Under the pieces are notes generated by a model. That model was given only the letters and a program-made list of their open reading frames with translations. It was not told the DNA's origin and did no database searches. Shown one piece after another: positions 6,130 through 15,208 of a stretch of DNA of 64,000 nt; position 1 is the first letter of the stretch, and every line of letters starts with the position of its first letter. The stretch is from Acidobacteriota bacterium (GTDB lineage: Bacteria; Acidobacteriota; Thermoanaerobaculia; Multivoradales; J023), in contig JAJCXR010000045.1 of NCBI GenBank assembly GCA_029263315.1, positions 62,001 to 126,000 of the forward strand, in the 5' to 3' direction. The position numbers and the translations under genes were made by a program.

Positions 6130-9100
6130 ATGCTCGGAACCCGTCTATCGGATCGCTATGAGCTCAAATCAGAGCTCGGACGTGGTGGCATGGGCTACGT
6201 CTACCGTGCCTATGATCCGGTGCTCAAACGCGATGTCGCCGTCAAGCTGATCCCGCCCCTGCGTCTGGCCCGGGAGACGGAAAATCGCTTCCACCGGGAA
6301 GCGCAAGTGGTGGCACAGATGGATCACCCCGCCATCGTGCCGATCCACGACTACGGCCGACACGACGGGGCGCTGTTTTTTGTCATGCCCCTGGTGGAAG
6401 GGCGCACCCTGCGTTGGTCCATCGACCAAGGTCGCCTGCCCTTGGGAGATGTGGTTCAAATCGGAGCTCAGATCGCCGAGGCCCTCGACTACAGCCAGTC
6501 CCGCGGCATCGTGCACCGCGACATCAAACCCGAAAATGTGATGACCAGCTGGGAGCGGGGTGACCTGCGGGTTCGGGTCATGGATTTCGGCTTGGCCCGG
6601 GACTTGGACGACGGGCGTTTGACGCAGAGCGACGGCCTGTTGATGGGAACTCCTGCCTATCTCAGCCCGGAGCAAGTGGCCGGCCGCAAGGTGGACTTTC
6701 GCAGTGACATCTATTCCCTCGGGGTAGTGCTCTATGAGTGTTTGGTCGGAGCGCCACCGTTTGTCGGTCCGCTGCATGCCGTGGTGGCCAGCATCTCCAA
6801 TGAGCCGGCGATGTCGATGCGCGACCGTGGCTTGGAGGTGGATGACGCCCTGGATCAGCTGGTGCATCAATGCCTTGCCAAGGATCCCGCCCAGCGCCCG
6901 GCCAGCGGTCGCGACCTGGCCAGCTCGTTGCTCGACTATTGGCAAGGGCTGCACGACAGCCAGCGCCTCCGCTTGGTGCTGCCGGGTTCCCGACCTTCCG
7001 CCCGTCAAGGCAATCGACTGACCCTGGTGGGGCGGCGCAATGAGATCGGCGAGCTGGAAGCCCGCCTCTCCGTCGCCCTGGACGGCGAGTGCCAGGTGGC
7101 CCTGGTGGGCGGCGAGGCGGGCACCGGCAAGACCCGCCTGCTACGGGAGATGGAGCGTCGTCTGCGCCATCGGTCGATGCGTGTCCTCTGGGGGCGCTTT
7201 GCCGATCGCCAAAGCGCCGCCCCCTACCAATGGTTTTGTGAGCTCTTGCAGGAGCGTTTCCACCTCCTCGAGGGGGACGAAGACGAGCTCGGCGCCCCAC
7301 CCGGTGCCGAGGTCAAAATGGATGATTTGGCCGCCGACCTGCTGCATTTGTTTCCCACCCTGAATGAAATACCGATCTTGCGGCAGGCGGCCCGGGGACG
7401 GGCACCTCGGCTACCCACCGCCACCGAGGTGCCGGAGGTGGTGGCGCCGGACGGGATCGACTCGAGCCGTTTTTTCGAGCTCTTGGCCAGCACCTTGGCT
7501 CGCATCGGCGCCGGGGAGCCGATGGTCCTGCTACTGGACAACCTGCAACATGGTGAGGATTCCCTCGATGCCTTGCAATACATCATCCGACGCCTGGCGG
7601 CGACACCGACCCTCTTGGTGGGCAATTATCGCTCCTCGGAAGTCGAAAAGGGCCACGCCCTGGAGCGTTTCATCGCCTCGTTTCGCGATGACCCCCGTCT
7701 GACCCATTTCATCCTGCGACCGTTGGACCGGGAAGCCTTTCAGCAACTGGTGGGGGGGCTGGTGGGTGGCGATGACTTGGATCCTTCGCTGGTCGATTCC
7801 CTTTTCGAGGCCACGGAGGGCAACCCTTTCTTCGCCCAGGAGTTGGTACGCTCCCTCAACGAGTCCGGTGGCCTGCGCCACGATGAAAGCCGGGGCTGGG
7901 TGTTGGCGCGGGAGGTGGGGTTGTCGACCCGGGCTCTGCCGATCACCATGCAGCAGGCCATCGAGAAACGCATCGAGCGTCTCGATGGCCCGCAGCAAAA
8001 AATCCTCTCCTTCGCTTCGGTTCTGGGTAAGAGCTTCGCCTTTCGCGACTTGGATCATCTGGTGAGCGGCGAAGAGATCTCAGACCTCGACGAAGGGGTC
8101 GACGCCTTGGTGGAGCAGGGCATGTTGGTGGAGGAAGCGGAGGGGCGGGGCGAGCACCTGAGCTTCAGCAGCGGCATCATCCGCGATCACCTGTATGGCG
8201 AGCTGCCACGGCGCAAACGTCGCGTCTTGCACCGTCGCCACGCCCGCAACTCGGAATCGCGCTGGAAGGGACGCCTCGAACGGGTCTACCCACAGCTGGT
8301 GCACCATTTCTATGAAGGCGATGTGGCGGAGAAGACCGTCTACTATGCCCTGTTGCTGGCCCGCGAGTGTCTCGACGCCTGGAGCCCGGAAGACGCCCTG
8401 AGGGCTTGCAAGAAGGCCCTGGAGTTTGTCGAGGAGGAAGAGGTGGACGATGCCCAGCGCCGTCGCGGCGAGCTGTGGTCCTTGGTGGCGGAGGCCCAAT
8501 GGGCGCAAGGCAAAGTCGGCGATGCCCTGCGTCGGGCGGAGCGCGCCTTCGTCATCTTCCAGGACCTCGACGACCTGCAGCGGGCGTCGCAGACGGCGAC
8601 CTTGGCGGCCAAAGCGGCTTGGCAGGCGCGCCGTTCCGAGGACACCCGGCGTTGGGTGCGCAAGGGGGCGGAGCTGGCCCGTCGCAGCGCCGATATCGTT
8701 CATCTGCGGGAGCTTCTCGCCCTCGGCGCCACGGTGGCCAATCTGCGTGGTGAGGTCCAGGAGGCGCGGCAACTGGAAGAAGAAGCGGCCCGGCTGGTGA
8801 ACAATGTCGGCGCCGTCGGCAGGGAGCCGGAGGTCCGCCCCGGAGGTCGCCTGGTGACCGTTGTTCCCGGCGAGCTCAATACCTTCGACCCGGCGGATCT
8901 CTTCGCCGATTGGCAGGCGGAAGTGGCGGCCAACGTTTTCGAGACGTTGATCGATAGCCATGGTGACGGTCAACTTCAACCGTCCCTGTGCAAGACCTGG
9001 GAGGGGGACGAGAGTAGCCAGCGATTCGTCTTCACCTTGCAACCGGGGGTTTGTTTCGCCGACGGCGTCGCCCTCGAGGCGCAGCATGTGGTGCGTTCGT

Positions 9101-11832
9101 TGGAACGGGCGGCGAAGATCGGGGGGCGCCGTCCCGCCGCCGCCCTGAGCGCCATCGTCGGTATGGGCGCTTTTGTCCGCGGTGAGGCGAGGCGGGTGGA
9201 AGGTCTCGAGGTGGACGCCGAGGGGCGTCTGGTGATCCGCCTCAACGAAACCTTGCCCAACTTTCCGGCCCTGCTCACCGATCCCGGGACGGCGGTGGCG
9301 CGGCAAGTGGAGGAGGGGCCAGGAGCCACCGGTGCCGGAGGACGATTGGTCGGAACCGGCCCCTTTCAATTTGCCGAGGACAGCGCGGCAGAGACGGATC
9401 GGGTGGTGCTGGTGCGCAGCCCCAATCCGTGGGGCGGACGCCGTGCTCAGCTCGACGCCGTCGAGTTCCTGCGCGGCGTGACGCCCTCGGAGATCGCCGA
9501 GGGCTTGCGAACTGGGAGGGTCGACATCGCCCGCGACCTGCTGGCGAGCGATGTCGAAGAGGTGCTGCGGGAGTCCCGCTTTCTCGAGGGTCTGGTCGAA
9601 GCCACCAAGCGCAATGTCTACTTTGTGGTCTTCAATCTCAGCAGCCCCATCGCCAGCCAACGGGCCGTCCGCCGTGCCCTGTTGGGTGTGCTGCGGCCCC
9701 ATGACCTGGTGTGGCGGACCCTCGGCCGATTTGCCCAACCGGCGGTGTCGCTCATTCCACCGGGCATGTTGGGGCATGATCCCGGCCGCCGTAGGGCACA
9801 TCTCAACCGGGCGACGGCGGAACGGCTGCTGGCCGAAGCGGAGGTCGTCTTGCCCTTGCGCCTACGGGCCGCTGTTCAGCCTTTGATGTTCGAACGTTAC
9901 GGCCCTTTGCTGGAGGCCCTGTTCGCCCAATGGCGGGACCTCGGTATCGAGGTCGAAGCGGTGACGCCCACCATGGAGGAATACATCGCCACCTGGCGAG
10001 ACAGCACCGGGACGGATTTGATCATCGGCCGCTGGAATGCCGATTTCGACGATCCCGACACCTTCACCCACTTTCTCTTCCACAGCCGAGAGGGGCTGCT
10101 GCGTCATTACTTTTCCTCCGCCAAGGCGGATCTGCTGCTGACCCGCGCCCGCCAGGAGCGCGACGGCGATCGTCGCCATCGTCTGCTCGGCCGTTTCGAA
10201 GATCTATTGGAAGAAGAGGGGGTGCTGTTGCCCCTATTCCACGACATCGACTATCGCATCGCCGGTCCGGCGGTGACCCGGCTGCGCCTGGGTAGCCGAC
10301 CGCCCTATGTCGACTACAGCTCCTTGGCCAAGGCGGATCCTGGGTGGTCGGCGCAGCCCGCCCAGGCCTCCGAGGGTGGCGAGCTTCACATCCCCATGGC
10401 CGGGCGTCTCGAAACCCTCGACCCGGCAGCGGCCAATATGCTGGAGCAGGCGGAGGTCATCCCGAGCATCTTCGAGACCTTGACCCGCATCGATTCCCAA
10501 GCTCGGGTCATCCCTTGGTTGGCGGAGCAATTCCAGGTGGAAGACGGGGGCTGCACCTACCGATTCCACTTGCGGCCGGGCACCCGTTTCCACGACGGGC
10601 GTCGCCTGATGGCGCGGGATGTCCGCTATTCCTTTGAGCGGGTTTTGCGACGCACCCGGGACGAAACCCCGGGGCCACCGGTCTTTGGCACCGCCGGCCT
10701 GGCACGTACGGGAATTCGCGAGCTGGCCGAGCTGCGTATCCTCTCGGCCACCGAGTTCGTCTTTGTCCTCGACGAACCCCTAGCCATCTTCCCGACCCTG
10801 CTGTCGCATCCCAGCTTCGCCATCGTGCCGGAGAATTGTGAGACCTTCGACGGCCGTTGGCGGGATGGCGCGGTGGGCACGGGGCCCTTCCGCATCGTAC
10901 GCTTCGAGCCCGGCCGTCGCCTCGATCTGGAGGGCAACCCCGACTACTGGCGCAGCGGCTTTCCGCGCAGCAATCGGCTGATCTTCCACTGTGGCAAGTC
11001 CGCCGGCTGGATCCGTGACGAGCTCCGGCTGGGTCGCCTCGCCCTGGCCACCGATCTCGACAACCGGGATGTGGAGACCCTGCGTCGCGATCCCAAGCTG
11101 GCGCCGGGGTTCCGTCAAGCGCCCCGCCTTTCCACCTACTTCTTGGCCCTCAATGCCCGGAGTGGCCCCTTGACGGACATCGCCGTCCGCCGGGCCCTCA
11201 AACAAGGGCTCGGTCTCGACGAGCTCACTTCGTTGCTCAGCCCCTTGAGCCTCAAGGCCGAGGGCCTGCTACCCCCGGGGCTGCTCGGCTACGAGGAACC
11301 CCTACGGCGGGAAGAGAAACCGGCCGATCTCCTCGTGCTACACGGTCTACGGCTCCGCATGGCGGTCAATCCCGCCTATCGGGTGCTCTATGGGGATTTC
11401 TGGTCAGCCCTGCTGCGCCGTCTACTGGCCCTCGGTGTAGAGATTGACGAGGTCCAAGGGCCGGTGTCGGAGATCGTCGAGCGGACGGTGAGCGGCGAGG
11501 TCGATATCGCCGCCCAACGCTGGATCGCCGACTACCCCGACCCCGACAGCTTTGTCATGGGCTTGCTGCACTCCCGCGACGGTCTGCTGTCCAAGCTCTG
11601 TGGCTCCGCAAAACTCGATCACCTCCTGGAGAAGGCGCGGCGGGAGTCCGACCCGACCCTGCGTCACACCCTCTACCAAGAAGTGGAGGAGCTGTTGCAG
11701 GGGGACCATCTCCTGCTACCCCTGTTCCACGAGCAAACCTACCGCTTCGCCCATCCCGGGGTCGAGGGATTGCGCTTGACCGGCCTGTCGGTGCCGGAGG
11801 TGCAGTATGACGAGTTGGAGTGGCGGGGTTAG
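6130..11832 (+). CDS. Ser/Thr kinase - AAA/STAND ATPase - double family-5 solute-binding fusion protein
   Basis: This 1900-residue protein has four recognisable parts. (1) A Hanks-type kinase, residues 1-280: GRGGMGYVYRA loop, K39, H129-R130-D131 and D152-F-G, all intact. (2) An AAA_16/STAND-type ATPase from about 300: Walker A GEAGTGKT at 328-335 and Walker B VLLLDN with D470. (3) A helical, TPR-like stretch about 680-890. (4) Two tandem domains (about 905-1400 and 1416-1900) that each look like the family-5 extracellular oligopeptide-binding protein: a GGxL(V/H)...TFDP/TLDP opening, VFETL/IFETL, F.L.PG..F.DG, VGTGPF and a YPDPD-type segment. I see no signal peptide or membrane segment, so the binding domains should be cytoplasmic. 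A role as an intracellular ligand-gated kinase is inference. Its 3' end overlaps the convergent permease gene by 4 nt. Confidence 0.88.
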   Translation: MLGTRLSDRYELKSELGRGGMGYVYRAYDPVLKRDVAVKLIPPLRLARETENRFHREAQVVAQMDHPAIVPIHDYGRHDGALFFVMPLVEGRTLRWSIDQGRLPLGDVVQIGAQIAEALDYSQSRGIVHRDIKPENVMTSWERGDLRVRVMDFGLARDLDDGRLTQSDGLLMGTPAYLSPEQVAGRKVDFRSDIYSLGVVLYECLVGAPPFVGPLHAVVASISNEPAMSMRDRGLEVDDALDQLVHQCLAKDPAQRPASGRDLASSLLDYWQGLHDSQRLRLVLPGSRPSARQGNRLTLVGRRNEIGELEARLSVALDGECQVALVGGEAGTGKTRLLREMERRLRHRSMRVLWGRFADRQSAAPYQWFCELLQERFHLLEGDEDELGAPPGAEVKMDDLAADLLHLFPTLNEIPILRQAARGRAPRLPTATEVPEVVAPDGIDSSRFFELLASTLARIGAGEPMVLLLDNLQHGEDSLDALQYIIRRLAATPTLLVGNYRSSEVEKGHALERFIASFRDDPRLTHFILRPLDREAFQQLVGGLVGGDDLDPSLVDSLFEATEGNPFFAQELVRSLNESGGLRHDESRGWVLAREVGLSTRALPITMQQAIEKRIERLDGPQQKILSFASVLGKSFAFRDLDHLVSGEEISDLDEGVDALVEQGMLVEEAEGRGEHLSFSSGIIRDHLYGELPRRKRRVLHRRHARNSESRWKGRLERVYPQLVHHFYEGDVAEKTVYYALLLARECLDAWSPEDALRACKKALEFVEEEEVDDAQRRRGELWSLVAEAQWAQGKVGDALRRAERAFVIFQDLDDLQRASQTATLAAKAAWQARRSEDTRRWVRKGAELARRSADIVHLRELLALGATVANLRGEVQEARQLEEEAARLVNNVGAVGREPEVRPGGRLVTVVPGELNTFDPADLFADWQAEVAANVFETLIDSHGDGQLQPSLCKTWEGDESSQRFVFTLQPGVCFADGVALEAQHVVRSLERAAKIGGRRPAAALSAIVGMGAFVRGEARRVEGLEVDAEGRLVIRLNETLPNFPALLTDPGTAVARQVEEGPGATGAGGRLVGTGPFQFAEDSAAETDRVVLVRSPNPWGGRRAQLDAVEFLRGVTPSEIAEGLRTGRVDIARDLLASDVEEVLRESRFLEGLVEATKRNVYFVVFNLSSPIASQRAVRRALLGVLRPHDLVWRTLGRFAQPAVSLIPPGMLGHDPGRRRAHLNRATAERLLAEAEVVLPLRLRAAVQPLMFERYGPLLEALFAQWRDLGIEVEAVTPTMEEYIATWRDSTGTDLIIGRWNADFDDPDTFTHFLFHSREGLLRHYFSSAKADLLLTRARQERDGDRRHRLLGRFEDLLEEEGVLLPLFHDIDYRIAGPAVTRLRLGSRPPYVDYSSLAKADPGWSAQPAQASEGGELHIPMAGRLETLDPAAANMLEQAEVIPSIFETLTRIDSQARVIPWLAEQFQVEDGGCTYRFHLRPGTRFHDGRRLMARDVRYSFERVLRRTRDETPGPPVFGTAGLARTGIRELAELRILSATEFVFVLDEPLAIFPTLLSHPSFAIVPENCETFDGRWRDGAVGTGPFRIVRFEPGRRLDLEGNPDYWRSGFPRSNRLIFHCGKSAGWIRDELRLGRLALATDLDNRDVETLRRDPKLAPGFRQAPRLSTYFLALNARSGPLTDIAVRRALKQGLGLDELTSLLSPLSLKAEGLLPPGLLGYEEPLRREEKPADLLVLHGLRLRMAVNPAYRVLYGDFWSALLRRLLALGVEIDEVQGPVSEIVERTVSGEVDIAAQRWIADYPDPDSFVMGLLHSRDGLLSKLCGSAKLDHLLEKARRESDPTLRHTLYQEVEELLQGDHLLLPLFHEQTYRFAHPGVEGLRLTGLSVPEVQYDELEWRG

Positions 11833-13397
11833 GGGGCGTCGGCCGGCTCCAACCGACCGACCAACGTCACCAGGACGAGAACCGGTAGACCGATGACGGC
11901 TGTTCCGATGAAGAAGGCCGGATAACCGACGCTTTCCACCACCATACCGGAATAACCGGCGAGGAGCTTGGGGCCGAGGGTCATGATGGAGCTGAACAGG
12001 GCGTATTGGGTGGCGGTGAAGGAGAGGCTGGTCAGGCTGGACAGGTAGGCGACAAAGGCGGTGGTGGCGATACCGCCGGCCAGGTTGTCAGCGGTGATGA
12101 CCGCGATGAGTAGCCATTCTTCTTTGCTTGCCGTCGCCAAGTAGGCGAACAGCAGGTTGGTGACCGACGACAACATGGCGCCGATGAACAGGGTGCGCAT
12201 GACACCATAACGCAGCGCCATGAAGCCGGCCACGAAGCCGCCGAAGAGGGTCATGAAGAGGCCGTAGGTCTTGGAAATGGCAGCGATTTGATCTTTGGTG
12301 AAGCCGATCTCGATGTAGAAGACATTCGCCACCGCGCCGAGCACGATGTCGGAAATTCTGTAAGTGCCGATCAAGAGCAGCAGTAGCAGGGCCGATTTCC
12401 CATAGCGACGCACAAAATCCGTAAAGGGATCGACATAGGTTTCCCGGAGCATGGCCGCCGGCGCCGCCCGCAGCAAGATGGCGATCCAGCCGGCGAGACC
12501 GGCCAAGGCGACGCTACACAGCAGGCGGAACGACTCCACCACGAAGCCCGCAAGCCGCGACATGACGCCGAAATCGTCGATCAGCGTCGTCTTCAGGTTT
12601 TGCGCCAGGGACGCCGTGAAGACAAAACCCGCCGTGAAGGTGGAGGCGACCAGAAGAAAGAGAGCCAGGAACCGAAGGTAGTCCGTCGTCGTGCGCAGAC
12701 CCGTGGCCGGGGGCGCTGTCCGGGACGGCTCTTTGATCAACAGCGTGGTGACGATGCCGACCGACATTGACAAAGCCATGCAACCGTAGGCCAGGGCCCA
12801 GGCGGTAGCGTCGTAGCCATCCGTCTTGGCGAAGATGCTCGCCAGCTTCAAGGCTCCGGCACCGCCGAGCAGCATGCCGATGCGATAACCCGCGACGTAG
12901 GTCGAGGACATCATCGCCTGCAAATCCTTGGTGACGGCTTCGATGCGATAGGCGTCGATGACGATGTCCTGGGTGGCCGACGAGAAACCCAGCATGACGG
13001 CGGCGAGGCCGATCATGGTGAGGCTGTCCCTGGGGTCCGAGATGCCCATCCAGACCATCGACGCCGCCACCGCCAGCTGAGCCGTCACCAACCAGCCCCG
13101 GCGTCGGCCCAGCCTGCTGGACAGCCAGGGGATCGGCAGTCGGTCCACCAGGGGCGCCCAAACATATTTGAACGAGTAGCCCAGGGCCGCCCAGCTGAAG
13201 AAGGTCACCGACGATTTCTGAATGCCGGCTTCGGTCAGCCACACCGATAGGGTGCCAAAAATCAGGAACAGTGGGAGACCGGCGGAGAAGCCGAGGAAAA
13301 GCATCGAGATGACCCGGGGATTGAGCAACGCCCTCCCCGCCTCGCCCCAGCTCCTGCTCTTTCTAGTGCTCTCGGATGGTTCTGAGTCTTGATGCAT
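11829..13397 (-). CDS. ampG: AmpG-like MFS permease
   Basis: This 522-residue polytopic membrane protein resembles the AmpG muropeptide permease family, which imports anhydro-muropeptides for cell-wall recycling. The segments FLGFSAGLPLFLIFGTLSVWL, FKYVWAPLVDRLP, GRRRGW and SSATQDIVIDAYRIE are characteristic of the family. About 12-14 hydrophobic helices are evident. I start at ATG 13397; a GTG at 13427 in frame would add ten residues. Neither start has a strong ribosome-binding site. The gene stands alone, between the giant kinase gene (convergent) and the toxin gene (divergent). Confidence 0.85.
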   Translation of the reverse strand: MHQDSEPSESTRKSRSWGEAGRALLNPRVISMLFLGFSAGLPLFLIFGTLSVWLTEAGIQKSSVTFFSWAALGYSFKYVWAPLVDRLPIPWLSSRLGRRRGWLVTAQLAVAASMVWMGISDPRDSLTMIGLAAVMLGFSSATQDIVIDAYRIEAVTKDLQAMMSSTYVAGYRIGMLLGGAGALKLASIFAKTDGYDATAWALAYGCMALSMSVGIVTTLLIKEPSRTAPPATGLRTTTDYLRFLALFLLVASTFTAGFVFTASLAQNLKTTLIDDFGVMSRLAGFVVESFRLLCSVALAGLAGWIAILLRAAPAAMLRETYVDPFTDFVRRYGKSALLLLLLIGTYRISDIVLGAVANVFYIEIGFTKDQIAAISKTYGLFMTLFGGFVAGFMALRYGVMRTLFIGAMLSSVTNLLFAYLATASKEEWLLIAVITADNLAGGIATTAFVAYLSSLTSLSFTATQYALFSSIMTLGPKLLAGYSGMVVESVGYPAFFIGTAVIGLPVLVLVTLVGRLEPADAP

Positions 13398-13454
13398 CTT
13401 GCTTAGCCCGCCACCTTTCTGTTGCACGCGACCCGCATCCGCAATGCCGCGGTT

Positions 13455-13483
13455 TTGAGCGCATCACAGCCAGCAGGTATAAT
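13455..13483 (+). promoter_or_regulatory. Promoter of the toxin-antitoxin pair, probably leaderless
   Basis: TTGAGC (13455-13460), a 17 bp spacer and a perfect TATAAT (13478-13483) precede ATG 13489. Only five nucleotides separate the -10 box from the ATG, so the first transcribed base should be at or next to the start codon, and no ribosome-binding site is possible. Confidence 0.6.
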
Positions 13484-13488
13484 CTGCC

Positions 13489-13833
13489 ATGGCGGATCGA
13501 AACCTCTCATGGGTAGGCACTTCGCTCTCTGACGTTCAGGAGTTTCCGCAAGACGCTCGCCTGGCTGCAGGATATCAACTTCGGCGGGTCCAGCAGGGTC
13601 TGATGCCGACGGATTGGAAGCCCATGCCAACGGTCGGCAGTGGCGTTATGGAGATTCGAATCCGAGGCCAACGGGAGCACAGGGTTCTCTATATCGCCAA
13701 ATTCTCCGAAGGAATCTACGTATTGCACGCTTTTGAGAAGAAGAGTCAACGGACCCGAAAGTCGGATATCGACCAGGGGCGTCGACGGCTGAAAGAGCTC
13801 GAATCTTTCCGACGTACCCTCAAGGAGGCCTAG
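13489..13833 (+). CDS. HigB/Gp49-like RelE-superfamily toxin
   Basis: The 114-residue product matches the phage Gp49/HigB toxin family of ribosome-dependent mRNA endonucleases. The family-typical run is DWKPMPTVGSGVMEIRIRG, then HRVLYIAKFSEGIYVLHAFEKKSQRT, then a C-terminal Lys/Arg-rich helix. The antitoxin gene starts immediately after its stop (TAGATG). The base composition is visibly less GC-rich than the flanks, which fits lateral acquisition. The start is fixed by the TATAAT box only five nt upstream. The family assignment is firm; toxicity here is inferred. Confidence 0.85.
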   Translation: MADRNLSWVGTSLSDVQEFPQDARLAAGYQLRRVQQGLMPTDWKPMPTVGSGVMEIRIRGQREHRVLYIAKFSEGIYVLHAFEKKSQRTRKSDIDQGRRRLKELESFRRTLKEA

Positions 13834-14133
13834 ATGGCACATTCGGTTCAGGCGTCCAGCGGTAACATATTCAGAGATTTGGGATGCTCATCACAGGAAG
13901 CGCTTCACTTGACGGTGCGAGCCGATCTCATGATCGAGATCACGAAGTTGATCGAAGAGCGAGGTCTGACGCAGGCCGCGGCAGCAGAGTTGCTGAAGGT
14001 CACGCCGTCGAAAATAAACGATCTGGTGCACGGAAAAATCGATCGTTTCAGTATCGACAGTCTGATCGAGATACTGGGTCGCGCCGGTGTCCGTGTTTCT
14101 TTCCATATCTCCCCAGATCGACAGGTCGCATAG
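13834..14133 (+). CDS. HigA-like XRE-family antitoxin
   Basis: The 99-residue protein carries a helix-turn-helix of the XRE/HTH_37 type: LIEERGLTQAAAAELLKVTP followed by SKINDLVHGKIDRFSIDSL. It should neutralise the adjacent toxin and repress their shared promoter. AAGGAGG lies five nt before the ATG, inside the toxin gene end. The toxin-first order is the usual HigBA arrangement. Confidence 0.85.
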   Translation: MAHSVQASSGNIFRDLGCSSQEALHLTVRADLMIEITKLIEERGLTQAAAAELLKVTPSKINDLVHGKIDRFSIDSLIEILGRAGVRVSFHISPDRQVA

Positions 14134-14165
14134 GCGGCAGCCGAGCCAGCCTCGAGGCCGCGACC

Positions 14166-14615
14166 CTAACCCACCGACCCACCGGCGGCGGGAAGGGCGT
14201 AGGTTCCCGTGACGTGGGCCACGGGCCGGGCATCGCCGTCGGAGTAGAGGAGCACCTCACCGAACACCAACCGCCGACCGCGCTTGATGATGCGGCATTC
14301 AGCCAGCAAATCGACGGCCTTTGGCTTGCGCAGGAAGTGCAGGTTCATGTCGCTGGTGAACACCATGGGCTCCGGGCCCAGGGTGGAGAGGACGGCGGCG
14401 AAAAGCGCCGTATCGGCGAGGGCGAAGATGATCGGCCCGGCGACGGTGCCACCGGGGCGCAGATGCCGACGATCAAAGCGCAGGCGTAGGCGGGCAAAAC
14501 CTTCGACAATTTCTTCGACGGCGAAATCGAAGGCCGAGTTGTGGTCCCCCATCAGCCGTTCGACCATGGCTTCGAAGTCCGATCCGGAGATCTTGGATGG
14601 TTGGACGACGTCCAT
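14166..14615 (-). CDS. PaaI-family hotdog thioesterase
   Basis: The 149-residue protein has the single hotdog fold pattern of PaaI-like acyl-CoA thioesterases: a helix containing GTVAGPIIFALADTALFAA, then strands TSDMNLHFLRKPKAVDLLAE, and VFGEVLLYSDGDARPVAHVTGTY. The Asn or Asp usually found in the catalytic helix appears to be the Asp of ALADTA. The substrate cannot be told from sequence. The gene is monocistronic and convergent with the antitoxin gene. Confidence 0.8.
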   Translation of the reverse strand: MDVVQPSKISGSDFEAMVERLMGDHNSAFDFAVEEIVEGFARLRLRFDRRHLRPGGTVAGPIIFALADTALFAAVLSTLGPEPMVFTSDMNLHFLRKPKAVDLLAECRIIKRGRRLVFGEVLLYSDGDARPVAHVTGTYALPAAGGSVG

Positions 14616-14687
14616 GGCCCGACTATATCGGAGAGGGCTACCGGTGCTGCTCCTTAAAGCGAGCGGCAGGGGCTCCTCGGCGTGGTC

Positions 14688-15203
14688 TCAAGGAAGCAAG
14701 AGATCAGGAAATTCCACGGCTCGGATACGCCGTTGCTCCATGTCCACCAACAGGACGCCGTCGACCGCAAAGACCAAAAAATACTCCAACAGCTGGCGTC
14801 GGGTGGCCGGGGAGCGCGGGTCCGGGGCCTTGCCTCCGGTCTTGACATCGGCGATGAAGAGACGGCCGCGGCGCCGCAGCAGCAGGTCGGCCCGACAGCT
14901 GACCGGATGCCACTGGCCGTCGACGTGCAGTTGCCAGGTTTGGGTCAGTTGGCGCTCGAGGATGGCGTAGCCTTGCTGCGCCAAGAACCGCTCGGCATCC
15001 CCTTCGGCCCTCTGGGCGTGATGTTGCCGTCCGCGATTGGCCCGTCGCCAGCGTCCTCGGGCCCGTCGCCAGAGCATCCACAACAGGCCACAGAGCAGCA
15101 AGCTGGCCCCCAGCAACCACCAGGGAAGGCGAGGATCGTGCAGCAGTGTTTCCAGACCCGGCGAGCTGAGGCGGCTCCAGAGTGTCGACGTGGCCTCGGG
15201 CAT
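14688..15203 (-). CDS. Membrane-anchored PD-(D/E)XK nuclease-like protein
   Basis: The 171-residue protein has one N-terminal membrane segment (about 28-45), an Arg-rich stretch and a C-terminal domain with the restriction-endonuclease-like pattern: E83, D106 in CRADLL and D119-V-K121 in LFIADVKTGG. Those are the acidic-acidic-lysine positions of a PD-(D/E)XK site. The conserved Q and helix QLLEYFLVF follow, as in Holliday-junction-resolvase-like families. It is the last gene of the lipoprotein/histidine kinase/Hanks kinase operon, five nt after the kinase stop. Nuclease activity is inferred; a membrane-bound regulator built on the same fold is possible. Confidence 0.65.
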   Translation of the reverse strand: MPEATSTLWSRLSSPGLETLLHDPRLPWWLLGASLLLCGLLWMLWRRARGRWRRANRGRQHHAQRAEGDAERFLAQQGYAILERQLTQTWQLHVDGQWHPVSCRADLLLRRRGRLFIADVKTGGKAPDPRSPATRRQLLEYFLVFAVDGVLLVDMEQRRIRAVEFPDLLLP

Positions 15204-15208
15204 TGGGG

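Noticed and set aside
8080..9801. 573-codon open frame on the minus strand
   Set aside because: It is antisense to the giant kinase gene, shows no family features, and GC-rich DNA creates such frames often.
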